The notes: a model not told the origin generated them from the sequence alone. A DNA stretch of 64,000 nucleotides from Brumimicrobium mesophilum (GCF_003025005.1 NZ_PVSS01000004.1:124001-188000); one strand, 5' to 3'; positions 17,160-26,132 are shown, counted from the first letter of the stretch. Program-made: numbers and translations.

Positions 17160-18838
17160 CAAAAATCTGGTTGAGCTTCAAAAAACATTTCTTCTTTAGT
17201 ACTAGGATGTTGAATACTTAAAGTTGTGGCATGTAAATAAAGTCTATCTTCAATTTTTCCATATAAGTCATCACCTTTAATTGGAGAATTTAATCCTTTA
17301 GCATGTGCGCAATGTACCCTTAATTGATGTGTTCTTCCAGTTATAGGTTTCATTTCAATTCTGGTCATTCCTTTTTTTCGTTCAATAACTTTCCATTCAG
17401 TTCTTGCAGATTTTCCATTTTCAAAATCGACCTTTTGTCTAGGTCTATCTAAAATATCTAGCATTAATGGCAAATCAATGGTTCCTTCAGTTTCTTTTAA
17501 ATAACCGGAGATAAGAGCGGTGTAGGTCTTTTGTACTTTTCTTTTGATGAATTGTTGCTGCAAGAATTTATGAGATTCCAAATCCTTGGCGATGATTAAT
17601 AACCCCGAAGTTGACATATCTAATCGGTGAATTAAAAGTGGACCTTCAGCTTTCGGATATTGCTTTTTAATTCGTGCATAAACAGAGTCATAAATTTCCT
17701 TCCCTGGAACTGAAAGTAAATCATGAGGTTTGTTGATCACTAAAATAAAGTCATCTTCATACACTGTTTGAATCACTTTATCTATTCCCGGATTGGTTAA
17801 CAAAGGATTTTCTTGTACATCTATTCCTTTCAACATATGAGACAGGATAGGTTTGCATTTCCCCAAACAAGCAGGGTAGTAGTGCTTATGCTTTCGAATT
17901 TCCGTACCTGGAGGAGCTCCCCACCAAAACTCAGCCATTGCAACAGGCTTTAAGTCATTTTTAAAAGCATAATGTAAAAGTTTAGGAGCAGCACATTCTC
18001 CCGCACCCGCAGGTGGTTTTTTAAATGCAGTGTCATTAAAAATATCAAGCAAGGCCTTTTCTTCTCCTTTTTTATTCAGGAATTTATAAGCAGAGAAAAG
18101 CTTTTGTTGTAACTGAGCTGAATCTGTTTTACGCTTATTAAGAAGAAGGTCCAATTCTGCTGAAAATGGTTTTAATTGACTCTCAAGCTCAATAATCCTC
18201 TCCTTTTGAAGTTGTTTGAATTGAGCTAACCTTGTTTTATACGCAATACTTTGACTGGCAAGTGTATTCATTAATTTCGCAAAGTCCTCAGAATTTAAGC
18301 TTCCTTCATTGTCCAAACGTTGTTTTTTTCGGTTGGCCTTTGCAATTCGCATTTCCTTTCTTAATTCTTCTTCTTCAGAGACTAATCTTTTATTAAGATC
18401 TGTAAATTCCTTTTTCAGCTGAATAAAAATTTCATTATTTTCAATTTCAGCAATTCTAGCATTCACAGCATTGATTTTTAACTCTCCTTCTAAAAAGAAG
18501 CTGCCTTCCGTTAACATATCAAAAACTGGTGGAACAAAATACTCGTGATGATTTGAATTGGCTAGTTTCCCTGAAAATGCAGCTAGGTAGCCTAATTCTC
18601 CAGAGGTATTAACAACCACTAAAACTCCAAACATTTTACCTATTTCAATTCCCGCAACATTAGATTCTATTCCAAAATTATGGTTCCAATCTTGTCTAGA
18701 GATATACGTTTGTAATTCCTCTGCGGCGATAATTGCGTAGGGATGAGGAGTGTAATAAAAAGGGTAATTAAACTTTTCAGGCATTGAAATCGCAGGTAAT
18801 TTAGTTTTAAAGGAAACAAATCGATTTGGATTTTGCAT
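17159..18838 (-). CDS. RluA-family RNA pseudouridine synthase with long N-terminal extension
   Basis: The C-terminal 210 residues of 559 form an RluA catalytic domain: INKPHDLLSVPG near 369-380, the catalytic Asp407 in HRLDMSTSGLLIIAKD, then TGRTHQLRVH near the end. It converts uridines to pseudouridine in tRNA or rRNA. The N-terminal 350 residues contain a small sensor-like N-domain, a charged coiled coil (about 125-240) and a conserved block with ECAAPKLLHYAF and, later, YYPACLGKCKP near 321-330. Similar long RluA proteins occur in Bacteroidota and some Gammaproteobacteria; the role of the extension is not known to me. It is a single-gene unit with its own promoter. Confidence 0.88.
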   Translation of the reverse strand: MQNPNRFVSFKTKLPAISMPEKFNYPFYYTPHPYAIIAAEELQTYISRQDWNHNFGIESNVAGIEIGKMFGVLVVVNTSGELGYLAAFSGKLANSNHHEYFVPPVFDMLTEGSFFLEGELKINAVNARIAEIENNEIFIQLKKEFTDLNKRLVSEEEELRKEMRIAKANRKKQRLDNEGSLNSEDFAKLMNTLASQSIAYKTRLAQFKQLQKERIIELESQLKPFSAELDLLLNKRKTDSAQLQQKLFSAYKFLNKKGEEKALLDIFNDTAFKKPPAGAGECAAPKLLHYAFKNDLKPVAMAEFWWGAPPGTEIRKHKHYYPACLGKCKPILSHMLKGIDVQENPLLTNPGIDKVIQTVYEDDFILVINKPHDLLSVPGKEIYDSVYARIKKQYPKAEGPLLIHRLDMSTSGLLIIAKDLESHKFLQQQFIKRKVQKTYTALISGYLKETEGTIDLPLMLDILDRPRQKVDFENGKSARTEWKVIERKKGMTRIEMKPITGRTHQLRVHCAHAKGLNSPIKGDDLYGKIEDRLYLHATTLSIQHPSTKEEMFFEAQPDF

Positions 18839-18870
18839 TGTTCTAAAAAGTGAAGATTTGAAATTTGATA

Positions 18871-18903
18871 CAAATATAGAAAGCGTAAATTATAATTGAC
18901 AAA
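18871..18903 (-). promoter_or_regulatory. Promoter of the RluA-family gene
   Basis: On the minus strand TTTG (18900-18903), 21 bases, then TATATTTG (18871-18878). The predicted leader is about 30 nt. Confidence 0.6.
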
Positions 18904-18986
18904 TAATAATTGATATTTAAGGATTAAATCTACCGAATATCCTGACAAACTCATTGTGAATTCTCAAAATATGAGAATTATTTGAC

Positions 18987-18994
18987 TATTTTTG
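18987..18994 (+). promoter_or_regulatory. -7 box of pheT
   Basis: TATTTTTG matches TAnnTTTG, 29 nt before the ATG. No clear -33 element is seen. Confidence 0.5.
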
Positions 18995-19023
18995 TGGATT
19001 GTAAAATACCGAAATAAAGAAGG

Positions 19024-21462
19024 ATGAAAATTTCATATAACTGGTTAAAAAATTACGTAAAAACAGAACATTCACCTGAGCGTTTAAGTGAAATCTTAAC
19101 AGATACAGGACTTGAAGTAGAAGGACTTGAGAAAGTTGAAATTATTAAGGGTGGTCTTGAAGGTGTTGTGATTGGTCATGTAACTAAATGTGTACCTCAT
19201 GAGGGCGCAGATCGATTAAATGTAACTAGCGTAGATATTGGAGAAGCAGAAGAAGTTCAAATTGTTTGTGGTGCACCAAATGTGGCAGAAGGACAAAAAG
19301 TGGTAGTAGCAACTGTTGGAACTACTTTATTTCCAAATCCAGATGAATCTTTCAAAATTAAAAAGGCCAAAATCAGAGGTGTTGAATCTTTCGGGATGAT
19401 TTGCGCAGAAGATGAATTGGGTATGGGGGTTTCTCATGACGGTATCATGGTTTTGCCTAAGGACGCTAAAATTGGTCAAAAAGCAGCTGACTTTTTTAAT
19501 CTAGCAGATGATTACAGAATCGAAATTGGATTAACACCTAATAGAAGTGATGCTTTAGGTCATCTTGGTGTAGCTCGTGATATTGTGGCTTTTAATAAAG
19601 TTCATAAAACTGAAAAGAGCTCACTGCAATTGCCAGATATTAGCGCTTACAAAGTTGTAGAAAATGGAGAGAAAGTTAAAATAGAAGTTAGGGCACCTGA
19701 TGATTGCATTCGCTATTTAGGTTGTGTAATTTCAAATATAAAAGTGAAGCCTTCTCCAGATTGGTTGAAGAATTATTTGTTAACTATTGGACTTTCACCA
19801 ATCAATAATGTTGTGGATGTTACAAACTTCGTGATGCATGAATTGGGTACACCCTTGCATGCTTTTGATTTGAGTAAAGTTGGTGAAAAAATTGTTGTCA
19901 AACATGCGGAAGAAGGTGAATTATTCACAACGTTGGACGGTGTTGAGCGCAAATTGTCTGATCAAGACTTAATGATTACCAATGGATCAAAAAATCTTTG
20001 TATTGCTGGTGTTTTCGGTGGTTTAAACTCAGGAGTTAGTTCCGAAACAACGTCAATTTTTCTTGAATCGGCTTATTTTAACCCAGTGAGTGTTCGAAAA
20101 ACAGCAAAAAGACATGGTTTAAACACAGATGCGTCATTCCGTTTTGAAAGAGGCGTTGATGTGAAAATGATTGAGTTTGCTATGAAAAGAGCCGCAACGT
20201 TGATTGCAAAGCTCTCAGATGGATCAATTTCCCATGAGCCAATTCCGTTTTATCCAAAACGCATTAAATCAAAAGAAGTAACCTTTAGCTATTCTAGATG
20301 TAATCAGTTAATTGGAAATAAAATTGATGCAGAAAAAGTAGGAGAGATTTTGAATGCATTAGATATTCAAATCCTACAAAATAATGGTGATAGAGTTCAA
20401 TTAAAAATTCCAACTTACCGTGTAGATGTTACTCGCGAGGCAGATGTTATCGAGGAAGTATTAAGAATATATGGATTTAATAATATTGAACTTCCTGAAA
20501 AATGGAACATTAGTTTATCGGATCAAAACCTAAGAAGTGAAGAGATGCGTTTGAATACAATCGCAGATTTATTGGTTTCTCAAGGCTATTTTGAAATGAT
20601 GAATAACTCATTGACTTCAAGTAATTTCATTGTTGAACATGGAGGAGAAGTGTTTTCGAATGATAATTCAGTGAAAATGTTAAATCCATTAAGTTTGGAT
20701 TTAGATGTCATGCGCCAATCTCTTATTTTCCAAGGATTAACTACGGTAGTTCATAACAAGAATCGTCAAAATTCTGATTTGGGATTATTCGAATTTGGAA
20801 AAATTTATCAAAAATTCAATGCTGAGTTTATTGAAAATAAACGATTATCTATCTTTTTAACTGGAGCTAAACAAGTAGAGCAATGGAATTCTAATCAAGG
20901 CGAAGTATCATTCTTTACCTTGAAAGGTATTGTAACTTCAATTCTTGAAAGGTTAGGATTGGATGCTTTGTTGAGTACCAAAGCTTTGAAAAAATCTATC
21001 CTGGAAGATGGAATACAGTTGTATATTCAAAAAGATAAAATCGGAGAAATTGGATGGACTAGCAATAAAATGAATAAAAGTTTAGGTTTAAAACAAAGGG
21101 TTTATATTGCTGATTTAGATTGGGATATGATTCTTAGTTTAGGGAATAGAAATAAAACTCAGTTTAAACCTTTACCAAAAGCATTTGAAGTTCGCCGTGA
21201 TTATTCTTTACTTTTAGATAAGTCTGTTACATTTCAACAAATTGAAGAAATAGCGCGTAAAACTGATCGAAAATTATTGAAAGAAGTTAAATTGTTCGAT
21301 GTATATGAGGGAGATAAATTGCCTGAAAACAAGAAGTCCTATGCAGTTAGTTTCCATTTTCAAGATAATGAGAAGACCTTAAAAGATGTACAAATTGATA
21401 AAATTATGGAAGATATCCGTAAACAATTGGAAAGTCAGTTAAAGGCTGAATTAAGATCATAA
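19024..21462 (+). CDS. pheT: Phenylalanine--tRNA ligase beta subunit
   Basis: Full-length PheT of 812 residues: MKISYNWLKNYV at the start, tRNA-binding OB domain near 40-150 (VVIGHVTKCVPHEGADRLNV, IVCGAPNV), B3/B4 editing domain near 200-390 (GLTPNRSDALGHLGVARDI; VVDVTNFVMHELGTPLHAFD; DASFRFERGVD), B5 domain, catalytic-like core and C-terminal anticodon-binding FDX-ACB domain (KAFEVRRDYSLLLDKSVTF). It pairs with PheS as an alpha2-beta2 enzyme that charges tRNA-Phe. pheS is not next to it, which is common in Bacteroidota. A strong palindrome follows the stop codon. Confidence 0.98.
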   Translation: MKISYNWLKNYVKTEHSPERLSEILTDTGLEVEGLEKVEIIKGGLEGVVIGHVTKCVPHEGADRLNVTSVDIGEAEEVQIVCGAPNVAEGQKVVVATVGTTLFPNPDESFKIKKAKIRGVESFGMICAEDELGMGVSHDGIMVLPKDAKIGQKAADFFNLADDYRIEIGLTPNRSDALGHLGVARDIVAFNKVHKTEKSSLQLPDISAYKVVENGEKVKIEVRAPDDCIRYLGCVISNIKVKPSPDWLKNYLLTIGLSPINNVVDVTNFVMHELGTPLHAFDLSKVGEKIVVKHAEEGELFTTLDGVERKLSDQDLMITNGSKNLCIAGVFGGLNSGVSSETTSIFLESAYFNPVSVRKTAKRHGLNTDASFRFERGVDVKMIEFAMKRAATLIAKLSDGSISHEPIPFYPKRIKSKEVTFSYSRCNQLIGNKIDAEKVGEILNALDIQILQNNGDRVQLKIPTYRVDVTREADVIEEVLRIYGFNNIELPEKWNISLSDQNLRSEEMRLNTIADLLVSQGYFEMMNNSLTSSNFIVEHGGEVFSNDNSVKMLNPLSLDLDVMRQSLIFQGLTTVVHNKNRQNSDLGLFEFGKIYQKFNAEFIENKRLSIFLTGAKQVEQWNSNQGEVSFFTLKGIVTSILERLGLDALLSTKALKKSILEDGIQLYIQKDKIGEIGWTSNKMNKSLGLKQRVYIADLDWDMILSLGNRNKTQFKPLPKAFEVRRDYSLLLDKSVTFQQIEEIARKTDRKLLKEVKLFDVYEGDKLPENKKSYAVSFHFQDNEKTLKDVQIDKIMEDIRKQLESQLKAELRS

Positions 21463-21463
21463 T

Positions 21464-21509
21464 TTTTTTCCCGTAGAGACGCAATGCATTGCGCCTCTAC
21501 GGGAAAAAA
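21464..21509. terminator. 46-bp near-perfect palindrome, probable bidirectional terminator
   Basis: The arms pair across the whole length with one A/C mismatch; the core is GTAGAG-A-CGCAATG / CATTGCG-C-CTCTAC, flanked by CCC/GGG and runs of six T and six A. It starts two bases after the pheT stop codon and also lies at the 3' end of the dead RES gene on the other strand, so it can end transcription from both sides. Palindromes with such a core also behave as dispersed repeats in some genomes. Confidence 0.8.
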
Positions 21510-21533
21510 TTAAAACAACCTCCCTTCCAAACA

Positions 21534-21966
21534 TTATGCTTCATTTCTTACCAGTTTCACTTTCTCCTTAAATAATGGTTGATTTGCGTTTATGATGTAG
21601 TTGTATCCTTTTGGAATCACTGCAGAGGGCACCCTAAGAACCAAGAAACCTTTGCCTTTGTACCATTCAGATCCGATTTCTCGCAGTTTAGGTACATTTC
21701 TAATTTTCTCCAGTTCTGAGATAGGTTCTTAATTTTAACTTGTTCAACTAGGTCTACTTCATGTGCAATTGAAATAAGCATTACCTAGTACTACGGGATT
21801 AGACTAATTGCATTGCGATGAACCACTAATTCTAATGTTGATTGTGATCTTGGAGATCCGATATTAATAAAAAACTTATTTTTTTCTTAATCCACCGATG
21901 CGCTGAGCCAGAACTTGATAATTCTTTTGAATGTTTGGTATGAGGAATTCTGAATACTTCAATGTT
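21534..21966 (-). pseudogene. Decayed RES-domain toxin gene
   Basis: No long frame survives, but joined minus-strand frames read as a RES-domain protein: EVFRIPHTKHSKELSSSGSA (from 21960 downwards), then after a stop and shift FYINIGSPRSQSTLELVVHR, VMLISIAHEVDLVEQVKIKN, LSQNWRK, and after another shift KLREIGSEWYKGKGFLVLRV, PSAVIPKGYNYIINANQPLF, ending KEKVKLVRNEA and TAA. These match in order the RES blocks (GGRW; S.LALLE.LVH; LP.NW; R.IGD.W; VPSAVIP...N.LINP..P.F). Active RES toxins degrade NAD+. At least two frameshifts and in-frame stops make it non-functional. Confidence 0.8.
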
Positions 21967-22330
21967 TAGGCGTAACACAGTATTCAATTCCTGTCAATCG
22001 ATCTTCAATATACCTGATTCCAGATATGCTTTTGAAAAAATCGACTGGAGGGTAGTTATTGAATTGAAAATAAAATGTTTATAACCATGTGTTAAAGGAT
22101 TCTTCAGAACCAAAAACCAACTCGCCCTTTTAGTAAAGAGCGATTAAAAGAAAAAACTTTCTTTTAATGGTAAAGAAATTTCTGTTTTTGAATTTTTGTA
22201 ATACGAGAAGGTCTTTTTGCTTAGATTAATCCAGGCAGAAATTATTTTATCAGTTCTTGTGCTAGTTTTTTAAAGTATTTGAACTCATAAGCAGCTATTT
22301 TAACTGTGTTTATGTAATAGACCATTCTAC
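21959..22330 (-). pseudogene. Decayed Xre/MbcA/ParS-type antitoxin gene
   Basis: Upstream of the dead RES gene on the same strand, joined frames read AAYEFKYFKKLAQELIK, TRTDKIISAWINLSKKTFSY, YKNSKTEISLPLKESFF, then KGELVFGSEESFNTWL and NYPPVDFFKSISGIRYIEDR, ending LTGIEYCV. This is the order of the antitoxin that pairs with RES toxins: helix with is..TL/TF.RY, then evFGs...A..WL, P.dLLdt..G...v...L.rIe.G. The final frame stops at TGA 21959-21961, overlapping the start of the RES remnant. Several frameshifts interrupt it. The part above about 22300 is too decayed to place. Confidence 0.72.
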
Positions 22331-22441
22331 AACTGAAACTGTATCGGGTGTTCTTTCGATTTAACAATAAACTCCTTACTTAAAACGCTCCCTCAATACT
22401 CTTTTTTACTTATTTTAGCCATTCAATAAAAGTTCAAAATA

Positions 22442-23692
22442 ATGGCAATTAAAGATTATAATCACAAAGTAGCAGAGCGCTTGATGCGATATGTTCAAAT
22501 CGATACAACAGCTGATCCAGATTCAACTTCATTTCCTTCAACAGAAATCCAAAAGGATTTAGGAAGACTACTTCTTCAAGAATTACTTGATTTAGGTGTT
22601 AAGGATGCTGAAATGGACGAGTGGGGTTATGTTTTCGGAACAGTGAAAGGCAATACATCGAATGATGTTCCAACGGTTTGTTTCTGTGCACACATGGATA
22701 CTGCACCGGACGTGACAGGAAAAAATGTGAAGCCAATTCTACATAAAGAATATGACGGAAATCCTATTACACTTCCAGATGATAATACCCAAATTATCAC
22801 AACAGAAAAGCACCCTTATTTGAAAGAAAAGATTGGTGATGATTTGATTACTGCTAGTGGTAAAACTTTACTGGGTGCAGATGATAAAGCAGGTGTTGCT
22901 TGTATTATGGATTTCGTTGAATACATTATGGGTAACCCTGGAATTAAGCATGGTGATATCCGTATTTTATTCACACCAGACGAAGAAGTTGGTCGTGGAG
23001 TTGACCATTTAGATATGGAGAAACTAAAAGCTGATTATGGTTATACTTTAGATGGTGGAGTTTTAGGTTCAATCGAAGATGAAAGTTTTTCGGCAGATGC
23101 TGTGAAAATGACTATTCATGGAGTGAGTGCACACCCTGGTTACGCAAAAGGTAAAATTATCAACGCTTTGAAATTGGGAGGTGAAATTTTGGCTGAACTT
23201 CCTAAAGATAGTTGGTCACCTGAAACTACTGAAGCTAGAGAAGGTTTTGTTCATCCTACAGCTTTTAACGGTATTCAGGAGAAAGCTACAATAGGATTCA
23301 TTATTCGTGATCATGAAACAAGTAAATTGGCGGAATATGAATCGCGTTTAAAAGAGATTGCTGAAAAAGTAGTTGCGCAGTATCCAGGTGCTAGTTTAGA
23401 ATTTGAAGTGACTGAACAATACAGAAACATGAAGGAGATTTTAAAAGAAGTTCCTTTTGTTACAGACTATGCTATCGAAGCAATGAAAAAATCAGATATT
23501 ACACCGCGTCTGGTTATTATCCGTGGAGGTACTGATGGTTCTCGTTTATCTTTCATGGGATTACCTTGTCCAAACTTGTTTACAGGTGAAATGGCAATAC
23601 ATTCTAAGCATGAGTATGTAAGTGTTCAGGATATGCAGAAAGCTGTTCAGACGATGGGTGAACTTGTTCAGATTTGGGAACAACACAAATAG
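22442..23692 (+). CDS. pepT: Peptidase T (tripeptide aminopeptidase)
   Basis: M20B metallopeptidase of 416 residues with the zinc/catalytic pattern AHMDTAPD (His84, Asp86), GADDKAG (Asp147), TPDEEVGRG (Glu181/Glu182), the dimerisation segment with GVSAHPGYAKGK, and the C-terminal HSKHEYV. PepT removes the N-terminal residue from tripeptides in the cytoplasm. Length and motifs match the E. coli enzyme. It is a single gene with a strong terminator; its promoter box upstream is only a near match (TATTTTAG). Confidence 0.96.
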   Translation: MAIKDYNHKVAERLMRYVQIDTTADPDSTSFPSTEIQKDLGRLLLQELLDLGVKDAEMDEWGYVFGTVKGNTSNDVPTVCFCAHMDTAPDVTGKNVKPILHKEYDGNPITLPDDNTQIITTEKHPYLKEKIGDDLITASGKTLLGADDKAGVACIMDFVEYIMGNPGIKHGDIRILFTPDEEVGRGVDHLDMEKLKADYGYTLDGGVLGSIEDESFSADAVKMTIHGVSAHPGYAKGKIINALKLGGEILAELPKDSWSPETTEAREGFVHPTAFNGIQEKATIGFIIRDHETSKLAEYESRLKEIAEKVVAQYPGASLEFEVTEQYRNMKEILKEVPFVTDYAIEAMKKSDITPRLVIIRGGTDGSRLSFMGLPCPNLFTGEMAIHSKHEYVSVQDMQKAVQTMGELVQIWEQHK

Positions 23693-23738
23693 TATTTGCT
23701 TAGATATTCACTTGTGTAGTTACACAGAATTTTGATAT

Positions 23739-23792
23739 AAAAAGGTTTAGACCGCGAGGCATATAAAAAATCGCAGTCTAAACCTTTTTTTT
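23739..23792 (+). terminator. Strong intrinsic terminator of pepT
   Basis: AAAAAGGTTTAGAC-C-GCGA paired with TCGC-A-GTCTAAACCTTTTT around an AT-rich loop, followed by a run of T. It would also work weakly on the other strand because of the A-run. Confidence 0.85.
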
Positions 23793-23829
23793 TAGGCTGA
23801 TATACTTCTTAAATTGCTACAAAAACACA

Positions 23830-23886
23830 ATGCAGAAACTACTATCCATCTTAATATTTTTATCTTTCTTCTTACCACCATTTTAG
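23830..23886 (+). other. 18-codon signal-peptide-like mini-ORF
   Basis: ATG at 23830, Met-Gln-Lys followed by a hydrophobic run (LLSILIFLSFFLPPF), stop TAG at 23884-23886, one base before the end of the convergent gene. It looks like the signal peptide of a secreted protein whose body has been lost, or a chance ORF in AT-rich DNA. Confidence 0.3.
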
Positions 23887-23887
23887 T

Positions 23888-24748
23888 TTATTCACTTTGA
23901 AAAACACGTTCTCTGGTTCCATCGTTGTAGATATATATCAAAGGAGTATTCGGTTTGAATTCGGTTTCTCTTCCCATAAAGTCAATAATTTTCACTAATT
24001 CTCTTTTTTTATTGATGGAATTTTCTGCAGTATTTAAGGTTCTTGTTGAACTAATATTTACATCATCTACATAATAATAAGAACCGTAAAAAGTGGTTGA
24101 ACTTGTCTGATTTGGTATGGTCGTAGTTTGGGCATCTGAATTAAAATTCCCAATGGTTACATAAGTATGGGCTTCTGTAGCCGTGATTGTATCCGAAAGT
24201 AGAACCCAATTTTGAGTTTCTGAGATCACATTGCTTGACGTGATTTGGGGTGAGTAATTTAATACCCCATCTGATGTTAAAGAAATTGGCTGAGTTGATA
24301 AATACATTCCCATTCCATTTGTTGCGAATTCCATATTGTCTCCTAATGAAACATAACATTCGACAACATAAGTTTCTCCAATATTCAGTGGTGAATCCAG
24401 AAGAATTTGCAAGTATTCTCTTTGAGATAAACCCGCAAGTGAGTACAACATTAATCCCGCCATGACTTCACCAGTTCTTGGAAGCTGCGATCCTTTTAAG
24501 GTTATTGGACCAGAATAACTACTATTTGGCATATAATTATAACAAGTTGGATTTATAGTTGTAAAGTATAAATCAGGAGTGGACTGGGTTGGGGAGTACC
24601 AATCTTCAGCTGTTGCATCGAAATCGGTGAGGTGCATAATTCCGCAAAAATCATCTGTCCGGTTTTCAAAGCTTGGATTTGAAACTAAGTTCTGTGTAAA
24701 ACCTAAATGGACTAAAGTTGAAATAAATAGGGTAGTAAATAACTTCAT
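23888..24748 (-). CDS. Secreted protein with variant C-terminal sorting domain
   Basis: Protein of 286 residues with signal peptide MKLFTTLFISTLVHLGFTQ, followed by NLVSNPSFE, the start of a galactose-binding-like beta sandwich seen in many exported Bacteroidota proteins; GETYVVECYVS and YYVDDVNIS fit the same fold. The last 40 residues (KIIDFMGRETEFKPNTPLIY and IYNDGTRERVFQSE) look like a variant type IX secretion C-terminal domain in which a short strand set with DFMGRE replaces the classic PNP..G motif. The cargo role is unknown, perhaps glycan binding. Confidence 0.7.
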   Translation of the reverse strand: MKLFTTLFISTLVHLGFTQNLVSNPSFENRTDDFCGIMHLTDFDATAEDWYSPTQSTPDLYFTTINPTCYNYMPNSSYSGPITLKGSQLPRTGEVMAGLMLYSLAGLSQREYLQILLDSPLNIGETYVVECYVSLGDNMEFATNGMGMYLSTQPISLTSDGVLNYSPQITSSNVISETQNWVLLSDTITATEAHTYVTIGNFNSDAQTTTIPNQTSSTTFYGSYYYVDDVNISSTRTLNTAENSINKKRELVKIIDFMGRETEFKPNTPLIYIYNDGTRERVFQSE

Positions 24749-24935
24749 GGAAATTTGTTTATGGTTTCAATAGATAAACGACTCCAAGACTTGAATGGTT
24801 GGCTTTGAGCTATTTCGGATTAATAAAATTAATTACTGTCAATGAGTTAAACTTTTCAACACACTTTAGGCTTTGACTATAAATATCAGATTAACTCTAG
24901 ACAAAACTCTCATGAAAAATACGATTCAACATAAA

Positions 24936-25346
24936 TTATTCAATTGGAATTACATATCTTTCTTCAGGGTATTCTGACCAATGAACTTGCCATAAATTAC
25001 CATTAATTTGATCCATCACGATGAAAGTGTAAATGTTTGTAGTAGGGTAGAGCGTAAATCTATTGTTCTCCTCATTTTCTTTATTAACTAGACTTAATGA
25101 ATTGAGGTTGGTTTCAAATCGATTATTACCATCAATATCAATTTTGACTTGCCATAATAAACCATTTTGCGTATTCAGTTTAATAAATATCCATTTGTTA
25201 TTTGTTGGATAAAGTTTATAATTAACAATAGTCTGTGTATTTATGATGGGTTCATCATCAGGAGTTTCATAATTTTCTATTTGAGAAAATATGATTGAAG
25301 TCAATGAAATCAATAAAATTGCCATTATTGTAGTAGTTGTTTTCAT
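24936..25346 (-). CDS. Small secreted protein with two WQV repeats
   Basis: The frame extends upstream to a TTG at 25370, but the ATG at 25346 gives a proper signal peptide (MKTTTTIMAILLISLTSIIFSQ), 136 residues. The mature part has two related blocks: YKLYPTNNKWIFIKLNTQNG + LLWQVKID and FTLYPTTNIYTFIVMDQING + NLWQVHWS. Such YPT..N...F..LD...G..WQV repeats recur in Bacteroidota proteins of unknown function. No neighbour is obviously linked; the upstream and downstream gaps are 96 and 187 nt. Confidence 0.65.
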   Translation of the reverse strand: MKTTTTIMAILLISLTSIIFSQIENYETPDDEPIINTQTIVNYKLYPTNNKWIFIKLNTQNGLLWQVKIDIDGNNRFETNLNSLSLVNKENEENNRFTLYPTTNIYTFIVMDQINGNLWQVHWSEYPEERYVIPIE

Positions 25347-25442
25347 ACAAGATTCTTTAAAAATTTTCAATTCTGTTTCTTAAATATATTAAAAAGATCT
25401 CAAGAATTACTTTTATAATGATGAGAGAACAAAATTGTATGT

Positions 25443-26111
25443 CTAAAATATAATTCTAAAATTAAGAGTAAAAGTATATATATCTTCATCCAGTTGATCG
25501 ATTCTAAACTTCGGATAAATATATTGAAGTCTATCGATACAATTTTCAAGTTCTTCACAATGGTATTCTCGGTGTGTCAAAGTTTCTATTTCAGTAATTT
25601 CAAAAATGGAGTCATTTTTTGAAAATGTTATTATGTAACTATGTGTATTTGAGTAATTACACATACCGTTAAAACATTCGTGCTGAAGAACTTCAAGGTA
25701 TGTCAAATAATGAGTTAGCAGCCTTTGAATATCCTTGGTTTCTTCAAAAATTAAAGTATCTAAATTTATAAAATCTGATTTCCAAATTGAATCAAACCTA
25801 GACATAATCACTGAACTGATAGGAGTGAGGTATATATTTATCGTATCATTTTTGTAATTTCTTATTTTGATTTTCTCACTATATAACTCATAATCCTGAA
25901 AATGAATATTGAGTTTTTGACCTTTCTTCTTTTCTAAAAGGATTAAATTATTCAATGAATCTACCTGAAAATATGCTCTTTCTATTTCAAGTGATTCGTT
26001 TATTTGAATGTTCTCCAATGAATATGAATCAACTAGCTGAATATGACAATTGAGTTGCCCAAATGATAGGTAACTCATTAAAGGAAAGATAAATGTCAAA
26101 ATTCTATTCAT
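25443..26111 (-). CDS. Secreted protein of unknown function
   Basis: Protein of 222 residues with signal peptide MNRILTFIFPLMSYLSFGQ. The N-terminal 80 residues of the mature part look like a beta-sandwich of the carboxypeptidase-regulatory type (VDSYSLENIQI...NLILLEKKKGQKLNIHF), the rest is mixed with Cys pairs (CFNGMC, CEELENC). It lies 21 nt after the MliC-like lipoprotein gene on the same strand and is probably co-transcribed. No family is recognised. Confidence 0.6.
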   Translation of the reverse strand: MNRILTFIFPLMSYLSFGQLNCHIQLVDSYSLENIQINESLEIERAYFQVDSLNNLILLEKKKGQKLNIHFQDYELYSEKIKIRNYKNDTINIYLTPISSVIMSRFDSIWKSDFINLDTLIFEETKDIQRLLTHYLTYLEVLQHECFNGMCNYSNTHSYIITFSKNDSIFEITEIETLTHREYHCEELENCIDRLQYIYPKFRIDQLDEDIYTFTLNFRIIF

Positions 26112-26132
26112 TATGGTATCTCAATAACACAT

